Of a DNA stretch of 22,233 nt, positions 12,641 to 19,776 are shown piece by piece. This stretch comes from a virus. The stretch spans positions 1-22,233 of IMG/VR virus record IMGVR_UViG_3300010367_000095; one strand, 5' to 3'. The translations under genes and the position numbers were made by a program. Positions within the stretch are counted from its first letter, which is position 1. Each line of letters opens with the position of its first letter. The notes under the pieces were generated by a model that saw only the letters and a program-made list of their open reading frames with translations, was not told where the DNA came from and ran no database searches.

Positions 12641-13264
12641 ATGGCTAACGTGCCTTTCAGCGCGCTGTACCCCCAAGTGCTTCCATACCTTCCCGGTGCG
12701 GAACCGCCACTGGTCGACTCGCAGATCCGAAAGGTCGTCCGTGAGTTTTTGAAGCGAACAACTCTGCTGCGCGAGTCGTTTGTTTTCAGCACGCAGGCTG
12801 ACGCCGCGACCTACATGTTGAACCCCGTGTTCGGCCAAGTTTCTTCGGTCCTGCGCGTGGGGTATTCGGGGGAGAAGCACCCGATCCCGCCGTCGGTTGA
12901 AGAGACCCGCGTGCCGGTTGAGCCGGCGAAGCCTACGGGCTGGTACACGATGCTGCCTCACCTGCTGACGTTCTACCCGCAACCTGATGGCGTGTACCCG
13001 ATCATTTGCGACGCCGTGATCACCCTCACGCAAACCGACGTTGAGCTGCCGGGTGACATCGTGGCGCAGTATGCTGAAGCGCTCGCCGCTGGCGTGCTCG
13101 CCACCATGTACGGAATGCCGGGCAAGCCCTGGACTCAATCACAGGCCGCGAAGGAAGCGGCGCGCGCGTACAGCGGTGCGATTAAGACGATCCGCGGTGG
13201 ATTGCGCGACGGCGGCCAACCCAACCATAGTACCTTTCGCGGCATCGCCCGCTTCGGAGCCTGA
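12641..13264 (+). CDS. Head-tail connector / tail tube A-like protein
   Basis: The 207-residue product lies at the position of T7 gene 11 (tail tube gatekeeper, similar length) and has the same general layout: N-terminal helical part (ALYPQVLPYLPGAEPPLVDS, DSQIRKVVREFLKRTTLL), a strand-rich centre (about 55-130) and a C-terminal long helix (QYAEALAAGVLATMYGMPGK). The DSQIRxxVREFxxRT type segment is common in podovirus gatekeeper proteins. It would form a ring joining portal to nozzle. Assignment is from synteny and general sequence pattern. Confidence 0.7.
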   Translation: MANVPFSALYPQVLPYLPGAEPPLVDSQIRKVVREFLKRTTLLRESFVFSTQADAATYMLNPVFGQVSSVLRVGYSGEKHPIPPSVEETRVPVEPAKPTGWYTMLPHLLTFYPQPDGVYPIICDAVITLTQTDVELPGDIVAQYAEALAAGVLATMYGMPGKPWTQSQAAKEAARAYSGAIKTIRGGLRDGGQPNHSTFRGIARFGA

Positions 13265-13267
13265 GCC

Positions 13268-14497
13268 ATGACGATCTTCGTCAACAACGCTGCCGGGACG
13301 CTCGCGGCGAACATCGGCCCGTCCGACGCTGCGATTCTGCTTGGCGCAGGCCAGGGCGCAGCATTCCCTTCGCCGACGGGCGGCAACTATTTCTATGCGA
13401 CCTTGCAGCATTTCGCGACCGGTGTGATCGAGATCGTGAAATGCACAGGGCGTTCGGTTGACACGCTTACGGTTGAGCGTGGTCGCGATAGCACTTCCGC
13501 GACCTCGTTCATTACGGGCAGCGTGCTTGAGTGCCGCCTGGTCGCAGTCATGCTGGTTGAGATCGATTACCGTTTGGTTGCTGGTCAGGCGAATGGGCTG
13601 GCTACGTTGGACGGAGCGGTCAAGCTGCCGGTTGCGCAGTTGCCGACGACAGTGCCGCTACTGACGGGCGGCAAGCTCGACCTGGCGGTGATCCCCACCG
13701 CTGTTCCGACGGCGGCTCAGGTTGACCTCAAGGCGCCGAAAGCGGATCCGACCTTTACCGGTACGGTGACGGCGTCGAAGCTGGTGATGTCCGGAACCGG
13801 GCGTCTGATCGATGTGGGTGACGATGCGGCTTTGTACGACATCAACACGGCAGGCCATATCGGTATAAAGGGTCAAGTCGACCCCAACATTGGTTACATC
13901 CAATTCGGCAACGCGCCTGGGTTTGGCTGGAACGGCAGCGCGCTGGTGTTTAACGGCGGCGCTGTGTACCACGCGGGCAATTTCAACCCTGCCGCTGCCG
14001 TACAGAAGTCTGGCGACCACATGTCGGGGGACTTGTACCTCGATAGCGGCGTGCTGCGGCTGAACTCGGCTGGCAATCGGTACCTGTACAACAACGGCTC
14101 TGTTTACGAGTTGGCTGGGCAGGGGTTGTCAGTGGGTGGTGTGTTGTACTGCACTGACATGACCATCACGGTGTCCGACCGCCGCGCGAAGAAAAACGTT
14201 GCGCGGGTGCAGCCTTCGCTTGACCTTTCGCGCAAGTTGAAGCTGTACGAGTGGAACTTGAAAGAAAGCGGAGAGTACGGCCGAGGCCCGATGGCGCAAG
14301 ATCTCAAGCGCCTTGCTCCCGGTACCGTGCGTAAGAACGGTAAGGTGCTGGGCATCGACAAGGCCGGCGCCGCGCTCGAATACGCGATGAGCTTGGAGCT
14401 GCGAGTGCGCGAGCTGGAGAAGCAACTCGTTGCGCTACAAAAGCAAATGACCCGGGCTTTGGCGCCCAAGGCGCGGAAGCGCACGAAGTCGGAGTAA
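13268..14497 (+). CDS. Tail fibre with C-terminal S74-type self-cleaving chaperone
   Basis: The 409-residue protein has an N-terminal virion-attachment type region (about 1-115), a linker with an LDGAVKLPVAQLP motif typical of fibre proteins, a fibre shaft with YHAGNFNP and SGDHMSGDLYLDSG repeats (about 237-266), and a C-terminal domain (303-409) starting SDRRAKKNV and ending in a coiled coil. That domain is the intramolecular chaperone of endosialidase (peptidase S74) type, which drives trimer folding and is cut between Ser and Asp (here S303/D304). GGAG (13256-13259) precedes the ATG. Receptor specificity cannot be read from sequence. It lies between the connector and nozzle genes. Confidence 0.88.
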   Translation: MTIFVNNAAGTLAANIGPSDAAILLGAGQGAAFPSPTGGNYFYATLQHFATGVIEIVKCTGRSVDTLTVERGRDSTSATSFITGSVLECRLVAVMLVEIDYRLVAGQANGLATLDGAVKLPVAQLPTTVPLLTGGKLDLAVIPTAVPTAAQVDLKAPKADPTFTGTVTASKLVMSGTGRLIDVGDDAALYDINTAGHIGIKGQVDPNIGYIQFGNAPGFGWNGSALVFNGGAVYHAGNFNPAAAVQKSGDHMSGDLYLDSGVLRLNSAGNRYLYNNGSVYELAGQGLSVGGVLYCTDMTITVSDRRAKKNVARVQPSLDLSRKLKLYEWNLKESGEYGRGPMAQDLKRLAPGTVRKNGKVLGIDKAGAALEYAMSLELRVRELEKQLVALQKQMTRALAPKARKRTKSE

Positions 14498-14502
14498 GCG
14501 AC

Positions 14503-16317
14503 ATGGCTGGCTTCCGCGTAACTCTGTTCGGCGGCATTATCCCCCGGCTGGCTGATCGCGGCTTGCCGGATAACGCTGCGCAGTTCGCGATGAATGCGAA
14601 ACTGTTCTCGGGGGAGCTGCGTGCATGGAACCGACTGCGCGAGCTTGCGACACTCAGCATCAGCAACGCCAAAACGGTTTTTCACTACTTGCATAGTGGT
14701 GCTGACCGTTATCTCGCGTTTCCTACGTATACCAACGTGGTGAAGGCGCCGCTGATCAACGAGCAGTTGGGGCGGCTGTACTGGACCCCCGAAGCCGGCG
14801 GCGCGATGGTGAACACCACTGCGCGTATCGAGGCGTCGCAACCTGCGTTCAAGCTCGGCGTGCCACGGCCGACTGGCACCTTTACCGTGGTGCCGGCTGG
14901 CGGCACGATTGCCACGGCTGAAACTCGCGTCTATGCCGCGACAGTGGTCACCACGTTCGGTGAGGAAAGCGCCCCGAGCGACACCGTGTCGGTGAGTGGC
15001 AACGCCGACGGTACGTGGACGGTGAACGGTCTGAACGCTCTCGTGGTCGACACGGCGGGGTATCCGAACATTTCGAAGCTGCGCCTGTACCGGACGCTGT
15101 CGTCGAGCACCGGCGTGGATTACCGCATGGTGTTTGAGTGGCCCATCGGTACGCAGCCAGCTGTCTACAACGACACGATGACGAACACCGCGCTGGCATC
15201 GCAACCGGTGCTGCAGTCGTTGGGCTGGGATCTGCCGCCGGATGGCTTGCGCGGGTTGATCGCGGTCGCTGGCGGTTTCCTCGCCGGCTTTACTGCCCGC
15301 ACCGTCCGGCTGTCGGTACCTTACCAACCGCAGGCGTGGCCCGTTGACTTTCAGTTCGCGGTCGAGGACGACATTGTCGGTTTGGGGACGTTCGGCAATA
15401 CGGTCGTGGTGTGTACCAACGGACGCACCTACTTGTTGATCGGTCCGTCTCCCGACGCGATGTCGTTGGTCAAGATGGAAGGCGTGCAGTCTTGCCTGTC
15501 GGCGCGCAGCATTGTGTCGACTAGCGGCGGCGTCATGTACGCATCGACTGACGGCCTGGTGATTATCGACGGGTCGACGAACCGCGGTGCGATTATCTCG
15601 CGGCAGTGGGTGACCAAAGACGAATGGATGGCGCGATTCGCTCCGCGCCTGCAGATGGCGTCGATCTACCAGGACCGGTATCTGGCCTTTTACAGCAGTC
15701 AGCTGGGCCTTACGATTGGGTTCGACGACTCGCTCACCGGCTTCACTGAGTTGCAGCAGGAAGGCGTGCAATCCGTCGACTTGGACGTGCTCAGTGGCCA
15801 GACGCTTATCACCATCGGCAACAAGGTTTACGAGTGGGACGGCGACCCGACCGCGTCGTTGTCTTACACGTGGCAGTCGAAGCCGTTTTTGGTCCCGAAG
15901 CCGCTCAACTTCGGCGCGCTGCAGCTGCGCGCTGACTTCGCTGGCAACAGCTCGACGATCCCAGTGCCGCCGGCACAGGGCATTGGCGGGTTCGCCATGA
16001 ACGCGCGCGGGCCGATCAACGGGTTCGCCGGTTTGGCCAAGCCGCCAGCTGAGCGCTATGGCTACGCGCTCAACGGGCCGCCCGCATGGATGGCGATGGG
16101 TGTTGCGCCGGCGCCGCCCGCGGCCGGGCCTGAGATCGCGGTGAAGGTCTATGCAGATGGCGTCCTGCGCTGGTTTGGCTCGATCAACAGCGAGAAGGCG
16201 CAGCGCCTGCCGAGCGGGTTCAAAGCAGTGAAGTGGGAAGTCGAGCTGCAGGGAGCGTCTGCGCTGTATTCGTTCGCGCTCTCCGAGACGGCGAAAGGCC
16301 TGGAGCAGATTCAGTGA
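14503..16317 (+). CDS. Tail nozzle / tail tube B-like beta-propeller protein
   Basis: The 604-residue protein lies where T7 encodes its nozzle protein. The N-terminus (GFRVTLFGGIIPRLADRGLP) matches the start pattern of podovirus tail hub proteins, followed by a fibronectin-like insertion (about 120-215) and a series of blade-like repeats (GGFLAGFTARTVRLSVPYQP, GTFGNTVVVCTNGRTYLLIG, SGGVMYASTDGLVIIDG), each of strand-turn-strand form, suggesting a beta-propeller. It would form the tail tip through which DNA leaves. GGAG (14491-14494) precedes ATG 14503 at eight bases. The stop overlaps the next GTG. Confidence 0.75.
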   Translation: MAGFRVTLFGGIIPRLADRGLPDNAAQFAMNAKLFSGELRAWNRLRELATLSISNAKTVFHYLHSGADRYLAFPTYTNVVKAPLINEQLGRLYWTPEAGGAMVNTTARIEASQPAFKLGVPRPTGTFTVVPAGGTIATAETRVYAATVVTTFGEESAPSDTVSVSGNADGTWTVNGLNALVVDTAGYPNISKLRLYRTLSSSTGVDYRMVFEWPIGTQPAVYNDTMTNTALASQPVLQSLGWDLPPDGLRGLIAVAGGFLAGFTARTVRLSVPYQPQAWPVDFQFAVEDDIVGLGTFGNTVVVCTNGRTYLLIGPSPDAMSLVKMEGVQSCLSARSIVSTSGGVMYASTDGLVIIDGSTNRGAIISRQWVTKDEWMARFAPRLQMASIYQDRYLAFYSSQLGLTIGFDDSLTGFTELQQEGVQSVDLDVLSGQTLITIGNKVYEWDGDPTASLSYTWQSKPFLVPKPLNFGALQLRADFAGNSSTIPVPPAQGIGGFAMNARGPINGFAGLAKPPAERYGYALNGPPAWMAMGVAPAPPAAGPEIAVKVYADGVLRWFGSINSEKAQRLPSGFKAVKWEVELQGASALYSFALSETAKGLEQIQ

Positions 16318-17411
16318 CCACGAAGATCAATAAGCGATCGATCGCGCCGCCGACCAACCCCGCTAACCAGAAATCGGTGGCGGATTTGAAAACTGCGGTC
16401 GACGAGCTGAGTGGTTCCGTCGGGCAGAACGCACAGCGCGCGGTGCGGCTGTGCGAGTTGATCGACGCCGGCATTTTGAAGCTAACCCCTGAAGGCTTGG
16501 TTGAGATCGGCGCCAACGCTGCGACCAACACGTTCAATTCCGTGCTGACCGTGCGGCCTCAAGGCGGCCCGTCGGAAGGTGGTGAGATCTCGTTGCTTGG
16601 AGCACCCGGGTATACGACTGCGCGCATCGACAGCTACCAGTCGACGACGCGCCTGTTTGGTGGCGCTTCGAATCCGCTGACCTGGAACCGCCAGGATGGT
16701 GAGCTGAACAACCCGGGGATTATCCGGGCAACTGGCTCCGGCGCGGCGTTGTTTACGCACGACCGAACGAGCGCTCGTACGTGGGCGTTGTACGGAACTA
16801 GCGACACGTTTTATCTGTTCAACGGAACCAACAACATCCTGGTTTCCGATAACGTCGGTAACTTCTACTCTGGGTTCGACAATGCGCGCAGCTGCGGCGC
16901 AGCCGGCAATCGGTGGTCAGTGGTCTACGCCGGCACCGGTACGATCAGCACGTCGGATGCGCGAGACAAGACTCCTGTTCGGACGCTCGAGCAGGCTGAG
17001 CTGCAGGCGGCGGTGGCGCTCGCCCGCGAGATCGGCGTGTACCAGTGGCTCGCCATGGTGGCATCGAAAGGCGCTGAGCATGCCCGGCTGCACTGCGGCA
17101 TGACGGTGCAGCGTGCGATCGAGGTTATGCAGTCGTTCGGCCTGGATCCGATGCGCTACGGGTTCATCTGCTATGACTCCTGGCCAGAGGTTGAAGAGCT
17201 GGTCGAGGAACACCCTGCGATACCGGCGACTTACAGCGAAACGGGCGTCATGCTGTCTCCTGAAGTGCCTGCGCGGCGCGAAGTGGTGCGGTTTGCGCGG
17301 GCAGCGGGTGAGAGCTTTAGCTTTCGCATGGAACAGCTGCTACTGTTCCTCGCAGCAGGGTTTGAAGCCCGCCTCACGGCTTTGGAGAATCCCGATGGCC
17401 CTTCCAGTTAG
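16314..17411 (+). CDS. Second tail fibre with C-terminal S74-type chaperone
   Basis: GTG at 16314 overlaps the nozzle gene stop (GTGA), favoured over a longer frame opening at 16233 inside that gene. The 365-residue protein has a polar N-terminus with a helical segment (about 18-50), a beta-rich shaft (about 60-205) and a C-terminal domain from 214 (SDARDKTPVR) to the end, containing LAREIGVYQWL and GMTVQRAIEVMQSFGLDP. The SD-x-R-x-K motif marks an S74-type chaperone with predicted cleavage at S214/D215. Its sequence differs widely from the first fibre's chaperone, so this is not a recent duplicate. The C-terminal part ends in a coiled coil (MEQLLLFLAAGFEARLTALE). Confidence 0.83.
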   Translation: MTTKINKRSIAPPTNPANQKSVADLKTAVDELSGSVGQNAQRAVRLCELIDAGILKLTPEGLVEIGANAATNTFNSVLTVRPQGGPSEGGEISLLGAPGYTTARIDSYQSTTRLFGGASNPLTWNRQDGELNNPGIIRATGSGAALFTHDRTSARTWALYGTSDTFYLFNGTNNILVSDNVGNFYSGFDNARSCGAAGNRWSVVYAGTGTISTSDARDKTPVRTLEQAELQAAVALAREIGVYQWLAMVASKGAEHARLHCGMTVQRAIEVMQSFGLDPMRYGFICYDSWPEVEELVEEHPAIPATYSETGVMLSPEVPARREVVRFARAAGESFSFRMEQLLLFLAAGFEARLTALENPDGPSS

Positions 17412-17907
17412 CCCCCCGCTGTCGGTGTCGCAGATTTATGCTGAGTTTCTGGTGCCGCCCGGTACGCTGTTCACGCAGCTATATCGTGGTGGGCCTTACG
17501 TCCCGAATACGCCGCAGAACGCCGCGATCTCGACGAACCCGAATGCGTTGTCGGTGTCGCAGTTCTACGGCGCGGTACGCTATGTGCAGTTCGAGATTTC
17601 GGCGTCTCCCCCTGCTGTCGACGAAACCGTACTTGGCGGCCCTGGATCGCCGAGTTCGACGACGGTGGCGGGGGTTACCCACATCAACACGAGCAACGGT
17701 AGTGGCAGCTTTTCCTTCGCCTGGTCGTTGATCAGCGGCACCGCGATGACTCTGACTCCCGCAAATGGGGGCCGGGACATGACCTTCAGCGCGGTGATCA
17801 GTAAGGGGCTCCAGAGGAGCGCGATTTACCGCTGTACGGTGAACGACGGCGTTGGGTCGACTCGCACGGTCGACGTCTCGGTCGTACTGCGGTACGAAGC
17901 GGCCTAG
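17395..17907 (+). CDS. Small tail-associated protein with Ig-like C-terminal domain
   Basis: ATG at 17395 lies 17 bases inside the preceding fibre gene and follows GGAG eight to nine bases upstream. The 170-residue product has an N-terminal region with a repeated motif (LSVSQIYAEF near 8 and LSVSQFYGA near 51), which is common in phage virion proteins, and a C-terminal beta-rich region (about 60-170) ending in ECTVxDG-like spacing (YRCTVNDGVGSTRTVDVSV), resembling an immunoglobulin-like fold. Such domains often decorate tails or fibres. Assignment is by pattern only. Confidence 0.65.
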   Translation: MALPVSPPLSVSQIYAEFLVPPGTLFTQLYRGGPYVPNTPQNAAISTNPNALSVSQFYGAVRYVQFEISASPPAVDETVLGGPGSPSSTTVAGVTHINTSNGSGSFSFAWSLISGTAMTLTPANGGRDMTFSAVISKGLQRSAIYRCTVNDGVGSTRTVDVSVVLRYEAA

Positions 17908-17909
17908 CG

Positions 17910-18326
17910 GTGAACCAGTACGAGCTGATGGAGCGGTTGCACCAGCTCCTGGCCGAGTCCCACGAACGATTCGGCCAGGAGATCGAGCGCTTGGACGCCT
18001 TCACGGCTAACCAGGTGATCGAGGTGTACCCGTGTGGACCGTCGGGGGTGATCGCCTTTCTCGGTGACTACGTCCTGACCGGGTGGCCCGACAGCGAGAT
18101 CCGGGCGGCGTCCCGGGACGCATACCGCCACCTGGCCAAGCGGCTGGATGAACGGGGTTTTACCCGACACATGGTCCACCCCCTTAACTTCCGCTCTGTC
18201 AAGCTCACGCGTAAGCTAGGCGCTGTGCCGCAGGGCTACGACGCTGACGGGTACGTCCACTACATCCTGACCCGAGAGAGGTTTGGCCGCCATGGGAAAG
18301 AAGTCGCCGCCGCCGAAGGCACCTGA
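17910..18326 (+). CDS. GNAT-like protein, 138 aa (T7 gene 13 position)
   Basis: GTG at 17910 is two bases after the preceding stop. The 138-residue product has a central strand pair (VIAFLGDYVLTGW), a helix (RDAYRHLAKRLDERGF) and the segment HPLNFRSVKLTRKLGAVPQG (90-109) followed by DADGYVHYIL, which matches the C-terminal half of GNAT N-acetyltransferases (an N-x-x-S/x-K-L-x-x-K-L-G element). The acetyl-CoA P-loop is not clear, so catalysis is uncertain. T7 gene 13 encodes a protein of the same length in the same relative position, just before the internal virion proteins, where it is needed for virion assembly. It overlaps the next gene by 35 bases. Confidence 0.65.
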   Translation: MNQYELMERLHQLLAESHERFGQEIERLDAFTANQVIEVYPCGPSGVIAFLGDYVLTGWPDSEIRAASRDAYRHLAKRLDERGFTRHMVHPLNFRSVKLTRKLGAVPQGYDADGYVHYILTRERFGRHGKEVAAAEGT

Positions 18327-19776
18327 CCTCACCCCGATCACGAACGCGCAGCTCGACATTGCGAAGCAAAGCAATGAGCTGGCGCGCGAGTATTTGGGCA
18401 TGTCCCGCGAGCAGTTCGCGTGGATGCAGGAAAACGCCCGCGAAGAGCTGGACCTCGCCCGCGAGCAGGCCACCAAGCTGTTCGAATACCAGGACAAAGC
18501 CTTCGCTTCGGACGAAGAGGCTAAGAAATTCGCGCGCCAGGTAGGCCAGTCGCAGATGGATGCGATGAACCTGCAAATGGACTACGCCAAGCGCGACCGC
18601 GAGCGGTACGAAAAGACGTTCCTGCCCATGCAGGACAAGTACATCGCCGAGGCGAACGCCTACGACACGCCCGAGCGCCGCGAGGCCGAGGCGGCGCGCG
18701 CGTCGGTCGATATCCAGCGCCAGTCCGAAGCCGCGCGCGCCAACGCCGACGCACGACTACGGTCCATGGGCCTGGATCCGTCGCAGATGCGCAGTTCGTC
18801 GCTGCTGCAGACCCAGGACGTGGCCATGGCCGCGCAGCAGGCGGGCGCCGCCAATGCCGCGCGCACCTCGGTCGAAGACCGTGGCCGCGCCATGCGCGCC
18901 GACGCGCTGAACGTGGGTGCCGGTCTACCGGCCCAGGCCCTCGCTGGCTTCGCCGGCGCCGGTAACTCGGGTGCTGGCGCGGTCGGTGCCGGCATGGCTG
19001 GCCAGCAGGCGCAGTTGGGCGCGATCCAGGGCGGCGCCGGCTTGGCCGGTACCGCGATGGGCTTCCGCTCGAACGCGCTCAACAACGTCGCACAGCTCAC
19101 CGGCTCGCCCATGCAGTGGGCGGGTATGGGCGGCAACATGCTCGGGCAGGCGTCGGGTACCTACGGCCAAGCAGCCAACACGTCCTCGCAGAACTTCTCC
19201 AACCAGATGTCCAGTTGGAAAGCTGGCCAGGAGCAGGCGCAGCAGGGCTTCAACAACATCATGTCCGTAGCGTCGCTCGCCGGCGGCATGATGATGGCGG
19301 AAGGCGGCGAGGTCCGCGCCCGGCGCTACGCGGAAGGCGGCGGTGTGCAGCGCGAGCAGTTCCCAATGGCGCGTGCACTACTGCAGGTCGACAACGTGGC
19401 CGGTCCCGCCAAAGGCGCGATCGCGCCGCGGCCGAATGTCGGCCCCGGGATGATGGACCGACTACAGTCCGGCATGGACGCAGCCCAGAATTACCAGGGC
19501 TCGAACGTGTGGGAAGGCCAGACCAGCAGCGACCCGCAAATGATGATCCCCCAGCAGCAGTTGAGCGGGGACAACATGCGCTACGCGGCGGAAGGTGGTC
19601 AGGCCCGGCCCGGTCCCCAGCGTGCGCGCGGCGCGCTGCCGGTGCGGCAGGCGCGCGACGTGCTGCCGGCGTTCCTGGCTGAGGGCGAGTACGTGCTCCC
19701 CGCTGACGTGGTGCGGTCGGTGGGTCTCGAGAAGTTGGACAAGCTGGTGGCGAAGTACCACCGGGAGAATGCGTGA
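18292..19776 (+). CDS. Internal virion protein, Ala/Gln-rich coiled coil
   Basis: ATG at 18292 follows GAGAGAGG and is preferred to an in-frame TTG at 18283. The 494-residue protein has a basic Pro-rich start (MGKKSPPPKAPDL), a long charged helical region (about 18-185), and an Ala/Gly-rich centre (about 200-330) that may interact with membrane. The last third carries repeated AEGG motifs (MMAEGGEV near 334, YAEGGGV, YAAEGG) and a conserved-looking end (EGEYVLPADVVRSVG) seen in podovirus internal proteins. It would be ejected ahead of the DNA to build the channel across the periplasm. Role inferred from position and composition. Confidence 0.7.
   Translation: MGKKSPPPKAPDLTPITNAQLDIAKQSNELAREYLGMSREQFAWMQENAREELDLAREQATKLFEYQDKAFASDEEAKKFARQVGQSQMDAMNLQMDYAKRDRERYEKTFLPMQDKYIAEANAYDTPERREAEAARASVDIQRQSEAARANADARLRSMGLDPSQMRSSSLLQTQDVAMAAQQAGAANAARTSVEDRGRAMRADALNVGAGLPAQALAGFAGAGNSGAGAVGAGMAGQQAQLGAIQGGAGLAGTAMGFRSNALNNVAQLTGSPMQWAGMGGNMLGQASGTYGQAANTSSQNFSNQMSSWKAGQEQAQQGFNNIMSVASLAGGMMMAEGGEVRARRYAEGGGVQREQFPMARALLQVDNVAGPAKGAIAPRPNVGPGMMDRLQSGMDAAQNYQGSNVWEGQTSSDPQMMIPQQQLSGDNMRYAAEGGQARPGPQRARGALPVRQARDVLPAFLAEGEYVLPADVVRSVGLEKLDKLVAKYHRENA

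Noticed and set aside
14104-15771. Open frame of 555 codons on the - strand opposite the fibre and nozzle genes
   Set aside because: It crosses the boundary between two coupled + strand genes and has the Arg/His-rich composition of a shadow frame.
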